From: Pseudidiomarina donghaiensis
GTDB taxonomy: Bacteria > Pseudomonadota > Gammaproteobacteria > Enterobacterales > Alteromonadaceae
NCBI RefSeq assembly: GCF_900116895.1
Contig: NZ_FPCF01000006.1
Span: 1 to 64,000, forward strand
Length of the DNA stretch: 64,000 nt
Direction: 5' to 3'
Numbering within the stretch: position 1 is the first letter of the stretch; each line of letters begins with the position of its first letter. Below, one piece after another: positions 41,558-50,854 of the stretch. A program made the position numbers and the translations under genes. The notes beneath the pieces were generated by a model. That model did not search any database and was not told where the DNA came from. It saw only the letters and a program-made list of their open reading frames with translations.

Positions 41558-42970
41558 TTAAACGCTGTAGTACAAATCAAACTCAATTGGGTGCGTGGTC
41601 ATTTTTAGCTTCATCACTTCTTGGTGTTTCAGCTTAATGTACGCATCAATCATGTCGTTGGTGAACACGCCACCAGCAGTTAAGAAGTCGCGGTCGCTAT
41701 CCAACGCTTCCAACGCCATTTCTAGTGAATGACATACGGTTGGAATTTCTTTCGCTTCTTCTGCTGGCAAGTCGTATAAGTCTTTGTCCATAGCGTCGCC
41801 TGGGTGGATCTTGTTTTTAATACCGTCAAGACCAGCCATCAACAATGCCGCAAAGCACAAATACGGGTTGGCTGCAGGGTCAGGGAAACGTACTTCAATA
41901 CGACGTGCTTTGGCGCTAGCCACAACAGGAATACGAATTGACGCTGAGCGGTTACGCGCAGAGTAGGCCAACATAACTGGCGCTTCGTAGCCAGGTACCA
42001 AACGCTTGTACGAGTTGGTGGTTGGGTTACAGAACGCATTCAGTGCACGTGCGTGCTTGATAATACCGCCAATGTAATACAACGCCATTTCGCTTAAGCC
42101 GCCGTACTGGTCACCAGCAAACAGGTTTTTACCGTCTTTGCTGATAGACATATGCACGTGCATACCTGAGCCGTTGTCACCCACAATTGGTTTTGGCATA
42201 AAGGTTGCGGTCATGCCGTATGAGTGCGCCACGTTGTGCACAACATATTTGTATACCTGAATTTCATCGGCTTTTTTCACCAACGTATTGAAACGTGTCG
42301 CCACTTCGTTTTGGCCCGCAGTTGCTACTTCGTGGTGATGCGCTTCAACCACTAAGCCCATGTCTTCCATCACGGTGCTCATGGTGCTACGAATATCGTG
42401 CGCTGAGTCAACCGGAGGCACTGGGAAGTAGCCGCCTTTCACACCTGGGCGGTGCGCTAAGTTACCGTCTTTAAATTCTTTGCCGGAATTCCACTTCGCT
42501 TCGTCGGCTTCAATTTTGTAAAACGAACCGCTCATGTCGGTGTGGAAACGTACGTCGTTAAACAAGAAGAACTCTGGCTCTGGACCAAACAAAGCCGTGT
42601 CACCAATGTTCATGCTCTGTAAGTACTCTTCTGCACGACGTGCAATTGAGCGGGGGTCACGGTCGTAACCTTGCATGGTGTCTGGCTCAAGAATGTCGCA
42701 CACCACGTTCATGGTGATTTCGTCAGTGAATGGGTCAAGCACCACAGAGCCACAGTCTGGCATGAGCACCATGTCTGACTCGTTAATGCCTTTCCAGCCG
42801 CCAATGGACGAACCGTCGAACATTTTGCCTTCTTCGAAGAACTCTTCGTTGATTTGCGAAACCGGAATGGTCACATGTTGCTCTTTACCTTTGGTGTCGG
42901 TAAAGCGTAAGTCCACGAATTTGACTTCGTTTTCTTCGATAAAAGCCATAACGTCTTGTGGTGTTGCCAT
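41558..42970 (-). CDS. glnA: type I glutamine synthetase
   Basis: 470 aa, the GSI-beta length. Signatures are [32 protein letters not shown], the ATP/metal region [36 protein letters not shown], and the adenylylation tyrosine in [16 protein letters not shown]. It condenses ammonia with glutamate. GGAGGAT is the ribosome binding site for the ATG at 42970. It is first in glnA-DUF4124-ntrB-ntrC, driven by the sigma-54 promoter at 43107-43121. Confidence 0.97.
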   Translation of the reverse strand: MATPQDVMAFIEENEVKFVDLRFTDTKGKEQHVTIPVSQINEEFFEEGKMFDGSSIGGWKGINESDMVLMPDCGSVVLDPFTDEITMNVVCDILEPDTMQGYDRDPRSIARRAEEYLQSMNIGDTALFGPEPEFFLFNDVRFHTDMSGSFYKIEADEAKWNSGKEFKDGNLAHRPGVKGGYFPVPPVDSAHDIRSTMSTVMEDMGLVVEAHHHEVATAGQNEVATRFNTLVKKADEIQVYKYVVHNVAHSYGMTATFMPKPIVGDNGSGMHVHMSISKDGKNLFAGDQYGGLSEMALYYIGGIIKHARALNAFCNPTTNSYKRLVPGYEAPVMLAYSARNRSASIRIPVVASAKARRIEVRFPDPAANPYLCFAALLMAGLDGIKNKIHPGDAMDKDLYDLPAEEAKEIPTVCHSLEMALEALDSDRDFLTAGGVFTNDMIDAYIKLKHQEVMKLKMTTHPIEFDLYYSV

Positions 42971-43106
42971 GTGATCCTCCGCGATCGTACTGGTGCTTGA
43001 ATGCAAGCGTGTAAAAACAATTGGGTTAGTATAGCAGCAAAAATAGTTGCTGATAGTGTCTTTGCCTAAATTAGCAGCTCTTTGCCGCTCTTTGCACCAG
43101 AATAAA

Positions 43107-43121
43107 GCAAAAACAATGCCA
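43107..43121 (-). promoter_or_regulatory. sigma-54 promoter of glnA
   Basis: On the minus strand TGGCAT-TGTTT-TTGC has the GG (-24) and GC (-12) pairs with exactly 10 bp between, against consensus TGGCAC-N5-TTGC. Transcription should start near 43095, leaving a leader of about 125 nt to glnA. Confidence 0.8.
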
Positions 43122-43196
43122 ATAAATTATTTTTCTTTTATTTCAGCCTGTTGGGCGGTTTGTGGGTTGTAGTGCGGCGCTGAAAACCTGTGATAA

Positions 43197-43236
43197 TGCA
43201 CCAACATGGTGCATTGCGGCGCGCCATGTTGGTGCA
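43197..43236. promoter_or_regulatory. two NtrC enhancer sites upstream of glnA
   Basis: TGCACC-AACAT-GGTGCA at 43197-43213 is a perfect dyad matching the NtrC consensus. A weaker site with arms CGCGCC and GGTGCA lies at 43220-43236, 23 bp away centre to centre. They stand about 110-133 bp upstream of the predicted glnA start, the usual geometry for NtrC enhancers. Confidence 0.85.
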
Positions 43237-43260
43237 ATGACGGCGTGCGCGGCGGGCAAT

Positions 43261-43300
43261 AACGGCGCTGCGCGCCACCCGGCGTGGAACGCCGGGCTAC
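43261..43300 (+). repeat. REP-like double hairpin (copy 6)
   Basis: AACGGCGC-TGC-GCGCC then CCCGGCGT-GGAA-CGCCGGG and CTAC. On the minus strand its last bases give the TAG stop of the RND transporter gene. It separates the convergent-free end of the RND operon from the glnA control region. Confidence 0.82.
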
Positions 43301-46300
43301 TGGCGTCGCAGTTGCGACGCGTACAGCAGCGGGATGACCACGAGGGTGAGGGCGGTGGATACGGCGATGCCGAAGATTAGGCTAACCGCTAGACCGTTGA
43401 AGATGGGGTCGTCTAAGATAAAAAACGCGCCCATCATGGCGGCGATGGCGGTGAGTGTGATTGGTTTTGCGCGCACGGCGGCGGCTTCAATAACGGCGTT
43501 ATTGAGATCTTTGCCGGTGGCAACTTCTTCGCGAATAAAGTCCACTAACAGTATTGAGTTACGCACAATAATACCCGCCAGTGCAATCATGCCGATCATG
43601 GAGGTTGCAGTGAACTGCGCATCTAACAACGCATGGCCTGGCATAATGCCAATAAGTGTCAGGGGTATTGGTGCCATTATCACTAGTGGTGTCATGTAGC
43701 TGCCAAAATGGCCAACCACTAATAGGTAAATCAGCAATAAGCCGACTGCGTAGGCTAAGCCCATGTCGCGGAAGGTTTCATAGGTGATTTGCCATTCGCC
43801 GTCCCATTTCATGGCGGTTTGGTTCCATATGTCGGGCTGGCTGATAAAGGTTTGGGTTAGCTCAATATCTCCAGCAGCGTCGAACAGGCCATACAATGGG
43901 CTGTCGAGTTCACCAGCCATATCGGCGGTTACGTAGACCACTGGGCGTAAATCTTTGTGATAAATGGGCTGGGCAAATGCTACTTGTTCGCGCTCTATCA
44001 ATTCGGCAATTGGAATTGCTTGGCCGCTGGTTTGACTGGTTACGGTGAGGCTTTCGAGTTGCGCCAGTTGCCCCTGCCAGTTGGCTGGTAGACGTAGTTT
44101 CACCGGTACTGGCTGAACTTCGTTCGGTAAGGCTAAATAGGTCACATTCATTCCGCCAAGAGCTGTTTGCAGCACTTGCACGACCTGTTGGGTGCTCACC
44201 CCTAACTGGGCGGCTCGTTCGCGATTTACCTGCCAGGTTTCTTGGTTTGCTTGGGCAACCAAGATGCTATCGATATCCACCACGCCTTCGGTTTGTGCAA
44301 GCTGAGCAAGCACGTCGCGGGCACCCTGCTCGCGCTGTTCGGCCGACGGGCCATATATTTCAGCGACTATGGGCGCGAGTACTGGTGGGCCCGGTGGCAC
44401 TTCAACAACTTTCAGTGAGGCGCCAACGGCTTCGGCAATTGGTGTCAGCATTGGGCGTATGGCCAAGGCGATGTCGTGGCTTGCGCGATCACGTTCGCCA
44501 AGTGCTGCTAGGGTGACTTGAATGTCGCCCATATTAGGCCCTTCGCGCAGGTAATACTGACGCACAAGTCCGTTAAAGCCGATGGGTGAGGCGGTACCGG
44601 CATAAATTTGGGTGGCCTCTACTTCATCCACTTCATCGAGTTTCTGCGCTAGCTGCATCAGTACGGCGTTGGTTTGTTCAAGGGTGCTGCCCTCGGGCAT
44701 ATCTAGCACCAGCTTAATTTCGCTTTTGTTGTCAAACGGCAGCATTTTCATCACCACCGCTTGCACCACGGCTAAACCAAGCATAGCGACAATAAGAATA
44801 ATCAAGCCAAAGCCCATGAAATAGCGACGCTTGCGGTGCGTTAGCAGTGGCCGCATAAGCTTTTCAAAAAAGTTATGCAGCTTGCTGGCTTTGGCATTGC
44901 TGCCGTGTTCGTCACCACTCTTGCCAACCTGATGCTCGTCTTTCAGCAAATGCCGTGCTAACCATGGGGTGACGGTTAGCGCGATAATTAGCGACAGCAA
45001 CATACCCAGTGAGGCATTAATGGGGATAGGGCTCATGTACGGTCCCATAAGGCCACTGACAAAGGCCATGGGTAGCAAGGCGGCAATGACGGTAAAGGTG
45101 GCCAAGATGGTCGGCCCGCCAACTTCGTCGACGGCGGCAGGTATACCGTTTTTCAACGACTTACCGAGGCCTAAATGGCGGTGTATGTTTTCCACCACCA
45201 CAATGGCGTCATCGACCAAAATGCCAATTGAGAATATAAGCGCGAACAGCGACACGCGGTTCAGGGTAAAGCCCCACGCCCAAGAAGCAAACAGTGTCAT
45301 GGCTAGGGTGAGCACCACGGCGCTACCCACCACCACGGCTTCGCGCTTGCCTAGCGTGAGTAGCACGAGAGCAACCACAGAAATTGTTGCGAAAATAAGT
45401 TTTTGAATAAGCTTAGAGGCTTTGTCGTCTGCGGTTTGACCGTAGTTTCGGGTGACCTCTATGCTGATTTCTTCCGGCAGCCATTGTTGCTTCAGTGTAT
45501 CTAGGCGTTGCAATACTTGCTCGGCTACCACCACGGCGTTCTCGCCGGCCTTTTTGGTAATGGCCATGGTAATGGCTGGTTGCGCTTCACCGCCAGCAGG
45601 GCGCGACCATACATAACGCGAGGGCACTACGGCACTGTCATGAATGGTGGCCACTTGCTCTAAGCGCACTGGCTTACCGTCAACCTGTGCAACAATAAGA
45701 TGGCGTAGGGTTTCGGCGCTATCAATAAAGCTGCCTGCTTGCACAGGAATGAGTTGGCCATTGGCAAACCGATAGCCGGCTTGGCCACTTTGATTTTGCC
45801 CAGAAAGTGCTTGCGCTACCGCGTTGAAGTCTAAACCAATACGGCTTAGTGCGGTGTTGTCTAATGCCACGTTGATTTGTTCTGGCTCGGCGCCAATCAC
45901 TTGAATACCGCGTACGCCACTGACGTTTTGCAGCGGCTCAACTAAGGTATCGGCGACGGCTTTTAGGTTTTGCGATTGGGCTTGCGTTTCCAAAGTAATG
46001 GTTAGCCCCAAAATGGGCACGTCGTCAATGCCGCGCGCTTTCACGAGTGGCTGTGAAAAGCTTGGGTGCTGGCCTTGCCAACTAGCTAGGGTGTCAAACA
46101 ACTCAACCAAGGCTTTTTCACGCGGCACGCCCACTTCAAACTGCACCGTCACTAACGCTTGGCCTGGCTGTGACACCGAGTAAATGTGCTCAATGCCGCT
46201 CATGCGGGCGAAGTGTTGCTCTAACGGGGTGGCTAATTGGGCTTCAACTTGCGCCACTTCAGCACCCGGAAAGGCCACCATCACGTCGGCCATGGTGACA

Positions 46301-46446
46301 TCTATTTGCGGCTCTTCTTCGCGCGGCGTAATTAACGCGGCCATAATGCCAAGAATAAGCCCGAACACGGCCAACAGTGGGGTTAACTGCGAACGCTCAC
46401 CCCAGGCCGCAAACTTACCTGCGATACCTAAGGGTTTGTTACTCAT
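43297..46446 (-). CDS. RND efflux transporter, inner-membrane subunit
   Basis: 1049 aa, typical RND pump length. N-terminal helix (LLAVFGLILGIMAALITPREEEPQI), two large periplasmic loops, and the proton-relay helix FSIGILVDDAIVVVENIHRHLG with the paired aspartates. Twelve membrane helices are expected. The opening ITPREEEPQIDV places it in the HAE-like clade with short adaptor partners and uncertain substrates, rather than AcrB itself. It overlaps the adaptor gene by 8 bp. No outer-membrane channel gene is adjacent. The stop lies in REP copy 6. Confidence 0.9.
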   Translation of the reverse strand: MSNKPLGIAGKFAAWGERSQLTPLLAVFGLILGIMAALITPREEEPQIDVTMADVMVAFPGAEVAQVEAQLATPLEQHFARMSGIEHIYSVSQPGQALVTVQFEVGVPREKALVELFDTLASWQGQHPSFSQPLVKARGIDDVPILGLTITLETQAQSQNLKAVADTLVEPLQNVSGVRGIQVIGAEPEQINVALDNTALSRIGLDFNAVAQALSGQNQSGQAGYRFANGQLIPVQAGSFIDSAETLRHLIVAQVDGKPVRLEQVATIHDSAVVPSRYVWSRPAGGEAQPAITMAITKKAGENAVVVAEQVLQRLDTLKQQWLPEEISIEVTRNYGQTADDKASKLIQKLIFATISVVALVLLTLGKREAVVVGSAVVLTLAMTLFASWAWGFTLNRVSLFALIFSIGILVDDAIVVVENIHRHLGLGKSLKNGIPAAVDEVGGPTILATFTVIAALLPMAFVSGLMGPYMSPIPINASLGMLLSLIIALTVTPWLARHLLKDEHQVGKSGDEHGSNAKASKLHNFFEKLMRPLLTHRKRRYFMGFGLIILIVAMLGLAVVQAVVMKMLPFDNKSEIKLVLDMPEGSTLEQTNAVLMQLAQKLDEVDEVEATQIYAGTASPIGFNGLVRQYYLREGPNMGDIQVTLAALGERDRASHDIALAIRPMLTPIAEAVGASLKVVEVPPGPPVLAPIVAEIYGPSAEQREQGARDVLAQLAQTEGVVDIDSILVAQANQETWQVNRERAAQLGVSTQQVVQVLQTALGGMNVTYLALPNEVQPVPVKLRLPANWQGQLAQLESLTVTSQTSGQAIPIAELIEREQVAFAQPIYHKDLRPVVYVTADMAGELDSPLYGLFDAAGDIELTQTFISQPDIWNQTAMKWDGEWQITYETFRDMGLAYAVGLLLIYLLVVGHFGSYMTPLVIMAPIPLTLIGIMPGHALLDAQFTATSMIGMIALAGIIVRNSILLVDFIREEVATGKDLNNAVIEAAAVRAKPITLTAIAAMMGAFFILDDPIFNGLAVSLIFGIAVSTALTLVVIPLLYASQLRRQ

Positions 46447-47413
46447 GAATGATCACCTCACCTGCTTGTAAGCCACTGACCACTTCAATCATGCCGTTCG
46501 AGCTAGCGCCTAATCGTACTGCGCGCCAGCTATTGTCTTGCATACGTACTAAAGTTAATTCGCCTTGGCGATGCACTGCATTGGCGGGAATTTGCACGCC
46601 AAGGTGCTCGCCAACTTGAATGTTTACCGGTTGCCACTGGCCTGGAATAAAACTGCTTTGCTGCGGCAACTCTTTTTGCGGTAACACAAGGCGCACGCGC
46701 ACGGTACCTGACTGGCTATGTACGGTCGGGAATACTTGCAATGACGTGGGCTCAACGCCATTAACACGGGCCCAGTTGAATTGCGGTACGGCACGGGCAT
46801 AGCCAGCTGGAATGTCTACATGAAGGCGCAGTTGGCTGGGGTCGAAACCGGACATGAGTGGCGTGCCTGGCTGCACTAGTTCGCCGGGCTCAACCATGCG
46901 GGCGCTAACGAGCCCACCATAGGGTGCTTTTACTTCGGTGTACGATAACTGTTCTTCAGCGCGCTCAACCGCGGCTTGCGCTGAGCGCAGTTGTGCTTTG
47001 GCGTTATCAAGGCGGGCTTTAGCTCGGTCGCGTTCAGCCACAGACACTAATTGGCGTTCAACCAAACTGCTTATGCGGTCAAACTCTTGTTGCTCGGCTA
47101 CTAAGCTGGCATTGGCTGCAGCTAACTGGGCTTGAGCTTGAGTTAGCATTTGATATTGCTCAACCGAGGTAATGGTTACAATTGTCGCGCCAGCAGGTAC
47201 AACATCACCCACATCGACAAGTACTTTTTCAACACGGCCAGACACTTGGGCAGATACAGTTGCACTATTGGTCGACTCGACCAACCCCTGCAACTGGATA
47301 TAATCCGCGATTGTGGCTTCACTAACTTTGTAGTCAGCAGCTAGCGCTGAGGTAACGACGGTGTTTGCACCAACTGCAATAGTAAGTGCAGCAAACCAAA
47401 GACGTAAGGACAT
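46439..47413 (-). CDS. RND efflux periplasmic adaptor (membrane fusion protein)
   Basis: 324 aa. A signal peptide (LRLWFAALTIAVGANTVVTSALA) is followed by the lipoyl half-motif (SGRVEKVLVDVGDVVPAGATIV), a long coiled-coil hairpin (about 85-150: QAQAQLAAANASLVAEQQEF ... DRAKARLDNAKAQLRSAQAA), the second lipoyl half (EVKAPYGGLVSARMVEPGELVQPG) and beta-barrel and membrane-proximal parts. The ATG at 47413 has AAGGAG upstream. It delivers substrates between the RND pump encoded next and an unlinked outer-membrane channel. Confidence 0.9.
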   Translation of the reverse strand: MSLRLWFAALTIAVGANTVVTSALAADYKVSEATIADYIQLQGLVESTNSATVSAQVSGRVEKVLVDVGDVVPAGATIVTITSVEQYQMLTQAQAQLAAANASLVAEQQEFDRISSLVERQLVSVAERDRAKARLDNAKAQLRSAQAAVERAEEQLSYTEVKAPYGGLVSARMVEPGELVQPGTPLMSGFDPSQLRLHVDIPAGYARAVPQFNWARVNGVEPTSLQVFPTVHSQSGTVRVRLVLPQKELPQQSSFIPGQWQPVNIQVGEHLGVQIPANAVHRQGELTLVRMQDNSWRAVRLGASSNGMIEVVSGLQAGEVIIHE

Positions 47414-47535
47414 AATCACTCCTTGCCAATTCATACCCATGCCGAAACGGCTATTCGCTAAAATTATAGGGCACAAACTGGCAAGTGTGTATTGTTTATT
47501 TCGTATTTTTCTAAATTAATGCGCCAGACCACGTT

Positions 47536-49236
47536 TTATATGCCAAAGTCATCAAACTTAATGTGCTTTGCCGGCACCTTCAGCTGGTCTAACATGGCGA
47601 GCGTGGCACGCAACATCGCTGGCGGCCCACACACATAAACATCGACATGATTCGAATGTTGATGCGCCAGCCACTGTTCGGCCAGTTCATGCACCATCGT
47701 GGGCTCGAAGTGCTCAGTTGCAGTTGACTCTGCGTGTGCAGAGGCTTCTGAAACACAACTGTGATAATGAACGACACCCTGCGCGTGCAGCGCACGGAAT
47801 TCCTGTTCGTAGCACAGCTCTTCTGGCGTTCTCGCACCGTAGAAAAAGTGTATTGGTCGTGCCGGCGTGTGCTTTAATTCGCTTTGAATAAGTGCCCGCA
47901 ATGGTGCCACACCTACCCCGCCGCCAATGAATACCTGGGTGCGCTGACTGATATTGCTATCGGTTAGCAAAAACTCTCCCATGGGCCCTTCTGCTACAAC
48001 GGTATCACCGGGCTCTAAACCAAGCAGATAGCTTGAACCAACCCCCGGCTGTAACCCGGGCTTGGGCGCTGGCATGCAACGCACCGCCACCATAAAGGTG
48101 TTATTTGGCATGCGGCTCGGCGCCGCAGCAAACGAATAATTGCGCCGTAGCGGCTCATGTTCATTGGCGGTTGGAATTTTAAACTGCAAGAACTGACCCG
48201 CTTGGTAAACAAATGGCTCGGCACGGTCGGCGCAGGTAAATGTCAGTTCGCTCACACTTGGCGACAGCTGCCGCTTGTGCTGCAGCACCAAGTTGAGTTG
48301 CTGAGCACCTTGATTCACCACGCTAACCTTGGCTTTAGCATCAAACCGATGCTGACAGCCGAGCCGAATGCCTTGAGCTAGTTCGCTGTCACTTAATAAT
48401 CGTTTATCTGCTGCATTCGGAGCCGGCGCGCTCGCGCTAAAGCGCACCGTGCACAGGCCACAAGTACCGCCGCCACCACAGGCGCTGGCAATGGGCTGCT
48501 CATGCTGCTGAAAGAAGGCTAAATAACTTGGCCGCTGGCGCGGGTTCAAGTCGCCGCGAACCAGGTTACGGCCCAGCAAAATCAGCCCTGACAAAACAAA
48601 CCACAGCATAAACAACGCGGCGCTAACCATCAGCAAATGGTTAAAATTTCGGCCGCCACTGTAGTCCATAAAATGCAGACGGAAGGCCCAGTCGCCAAAC
48701 ACCCAAAGCCTATTGCGATGGTCAACAATAGTGCCAGAAGCCCTATCGACATAAATACGGGTAGCCAAGTCATCGGCAAAATTCACTCGATAACCTGGCC
48801 CTTGCCAACCATAAAGCTCGTCGCTATTTGCCACCGCAGAAACGTGGCTAACACGACCAGGACCACGGTAGCCAGCCTGAGCGATTTGGGTAGCCAGTTC
48901 GGCAGACGTATGCCAGAGGGCCCCTGTGCTGGCATTGAAATATTCAGTGCCGCGCTCGGTGCTAATGACATATTGCGGCACGCCATGCACAAGGCGGACC
49001 GACACACTTTGTATGGTGTTCGCCGTTAACGGCAGTTGCTTAAGCGGCACCATAGCAGTGCCCGTTGATGCACTCTGTAAGGCATCATGAAAATGAGTTT
49101 GCTGACGATACTGGTGCGCTTCAAGCGTACGATGCCCAGCAATCGAGAAATACATGCCGGTGATCAGCCAAATCATGACCTGCATACCAATAATCAAGCT
49201 TGTCCAGCGGTGTAGCCATTGTAAGAAGCGCATCAT
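47536..49236 (-). CDS. PepSY membrane protein fused to 2Fe-2S/FAD/NAD reductase
   Basis: 566 aa. Residues 1-230 form a PepSY-type membrane unit (LHRWTSLIIGMQVMIWLITGMYFS; LLMVSAALFMLWFVLSGLILLG). Then comes a plant-type 2Fe-2S ferredoxin domain (CGGGGTCGLC), an FAD-binding domain (RRNYSFAAAP) and an NAD domain (FIGGGVGVAPLRAL ... VDVYVCGPPAML). It resembles ferredoxin-NADP-type reductases of iron assimilation and should pass electrons across the inner membrane to ferric substrates. The start overlaps the upstream gene by 4 nt. Confidence 0.85.
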   Translation of the reverse strand: MMRFLQWLHRWTSLIIGMQVMIWLITGMYFSIAGHRTLEAHQYRQQTHFHDALQSASTGTAMVPLKQLPLTANTIQSVSVRLVHGVPQYVISTERGTEYFNASTGALWHTSAELATQIAQAGYRGPGRVSHVSAVANSDELYGWQGPGYRVNFADDLATRIYVDRASGTIVDHRNRLWVFGDWAFRLHFMDYSGGRNFNHLLMVSAALFMLWFVLSGLILLGRNLVRGDLNPRQRPSYLAFFQQHEQPIASACGGGGTCGLCTVRFSASAPAPNAADKRLLSDSELAQGIRLGCQHRFDAKAKVSVVNQGAQQLNLVLQHKRQLSPSVSELTFTCADRAEPFVYQAGQFLQFKIPTANEHEPLRRNYSFAAAPSRMPNNTFMVAVRCMPAPKPGLQPGVGSSYLLGLEPGDTVVAEGPMGEFLLTDSNISQRTQVFIGGGVGVAPLRALIQSELKHTPARPIHFFYGARTPEELCYEQEFRALHAQGVVHYHSCVSEASAHAESTATEHFEPTMVHELAEQWLAHQHSNHVDVYVCGPPAMLRATLAMLDQLKVPAKHIKFDDFGI

Positions 49237-49961
49237 GAGCGCCCCCTAACGGCTTGGCGCCGAAAAATGGTGACTATGATCAGCAGTACGCCGGTAAACA
49301 TAAACAGCGCGTTGCCAATAATGACCGCTCGCAACAGGTTGTTCTGAATGTCTGAGCGCGTGTCATAGTCCATAATGTGCAACATCCACATAATATCGAA
49401 ACCACGCCAATAGGTGTGCCGTTTGCTCACGAGTTCGCCAGTTGTGGCGGAAAAATACAAACTGGTGCTGCCGCTGTCCGCAAAATTAGCCTGCCAAACC
49501 GGCAGTAAGCTTGGGCTTATTTCATTAGGGGCATTTTCGGTAAGCAAGGTTAGTTGTGCTAATGGCGCATCGCCAAGTGCATAAGTGCGATTAGCAATCG
49601 CGCTTATCGCGTCAGCGCTAAGCGTAATAGGTTGAAGTGTTTGTGCATCAAGCAACTGCGTTTTACCGCGCCGCGTTATGTGGTACACCGGGCGTGGTTG
49701 CTCATTCAGCCACAAGCTGGTGAGGGTAATCTGCGTTGCTCGTGGAAAGCGTTGCGCCACTGCGGCAAATTGCTCTGCCGTTCGCGGCGCTATAACGCTT
49801 TGATGGGTAGGTTTTACAAGGTGGTTGCCATGAATAAACGGTAACTCAAATAGCACCATGTAGGCGCCACTAACGCCCCACAGTACCATTTGCAAGCCCA
49901 CCAACAAGGCCAGCCAGCGGTGCCAGGAGCGCCACCGGCGAGCGTTTAAACGTTTTGTCAT
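49233..49961 (-). CDS. PepSY domain membrane protein
   Basis: 242 aa with two hydrophobic segments (WLALLVGLQMVLWGVSGAYMVLF near the N-terminus; LRAVIIGNALFMFTGVLLIIVTIF near the C-terminus) enclosing a periplasmic PepSY-like region (FSATTGELVSKR). The RRWRSWHRWLAL start resembles that of the neighbouring fused reductase, suggesting ancient duplication. It precedes that gene with an ATGA overlap and likely forms a membrane complex with it. Confidence 0.78.
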   Translation of the reverse strand: MTKRLNARRWRSWHRWLALLVGLQMVLWGVSGAYMVLFELPFIHGNHLVKPTHQSVIAPRTAEQFAAVAQRFPRATQITLTSLWLNEQPRPVYHITRRGKTQLLDAQTLQPITLSADAISAIANRTYALGDAPLAQLTLLTENAPNEISPSLLPVWQANFADSGSTSLYFSATTGELVSKRHTYWRGFDIMWMLHIMDYDTRSDIQNNLLRAVIIGNALFMFTGVLLIIVTIFRRQAVRGRS

Positions 49962-49992
49962 CTCATACGCTATTTGTTATTTTGAATAGCGT

Positions 49993-50808
49993 TTAAAGTA
50001 CCTCAAAAACTGCTGAGTAACTACCCCGACGTACTGTTGCTGGCGCTTGACCGCGGTTGTCTTGATAGTCAATTTCCATAAAATATTGACCTGCGCTAGG
50101 CCACTCAACGCTGAACTCGCCTTGCTTGTTACTGGTTATGGTTATTTCGTTTTGTTGTGCACGGTAGCGCATACCTTCACGTATCACCGTAATTTCAGCA
50201 CCACTAGCTGGCTCACCGTTAATTAGCAGTTTAAAGCTAGCGCGTTCACCGGCATATAAGTCATTAGGGTGAGTCACTGGCACTAGCTCCAAACCATAGT
50301 TCGTGGGCTTTAGAACCTGGTCGCTCGGCATTCCGTTGGTGACAAAGGTTTCTACGCGACGCGAAAACTCGGCGACTTCTAAGTCTTTGGCTTGCTTAGG
50401 CACTTGGCGCTCAAAGTCACCGGCTTTTGGCACAACCCCACGGCCAGGCCAAAACTGTCGCTGACCATTTTCGTCCACCCAGCGTGCTTGCAAATTGGTT
50501 GTCGCTTGAGCAATTTTATAGGTGCCAGATTGCGTTAATTGCAAATCGAATACTGAACGAGTTTTTCCAGTAAAAGCATTCAACAATGGCATTTCTTCAC
50601 CGTTTGGCGCGAATGCTTTTACCGCATCAAGCCGAAACGCGACATAGTCACGGGCAAAAATCTCGTTAGAAATGCCAGCATCGAAGGTTACCCATACATT
50701 TTCCTTTGATAACACCGTTGCGTCGGGCTTGATCCAGGCTCGGTGGGCGTCTGCGGTACTGATAAAGCACAGTGTGGCTAAGGTGGTCAGGGTTAGTAGC
50801 TTGCGCAT
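49993..50808 (-). CDS. DUF4198 periplasmic protein
   Basis: 271 aa. A signal peptide (LLTLTTLATLCFISTADA) is cleaved before HRAWIKPDATVLSKENVWVTFDAG, the hallmark start of DUF4198. The family is often found next to metal or siderophore TonB receptors; the mature N-terminal His suggests metal binding. A C-terminal carboxypeptidase-regulatory-like beta sandwich is also visible (ASFKLLINGEPASGAEITVIREG). It belongs to the minus-strand iron-regulated cluster. TAAGGAGCAACC is the ribosome binding site. Confidence 0.85.
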   Translation of the reverse strand: MRKLLTLTTLATLCFISTADAHRAWIKPDATVLSKENVWVTFDAGISNEIFARDYVAFRLDAVKAFAPNGEEMPLLNAFTGKTRSVFDLQLTQSGTYKIAQATTNLQARWVDENGQRQFWPGRGVVPKAGDFERQVPKQAKDLEVAEFSRRVETFVTNGMPSDQVLKPTNYGLELVPVTHPNDLYAGERASFKLLINGEPASGAEITVIREGMRYRAQQNEITITSNKQGEFSVEWPSAGQYFMEIDYQDNRGQAPATVRRGSYSAVFEVL

Positions 50809-50854
50809 AGGTTGCTCCTTGTTTCGTTAGTCGTCATTCGTTAGTCGAAATTCG

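Noticed and set aside
44247-45406. Long plus-strand ORFs opposite the RND transporter gene
   Set aside because: They are shadow frames of a clearly coding 1049-aa gene with biased codon use and show no protein-family features.
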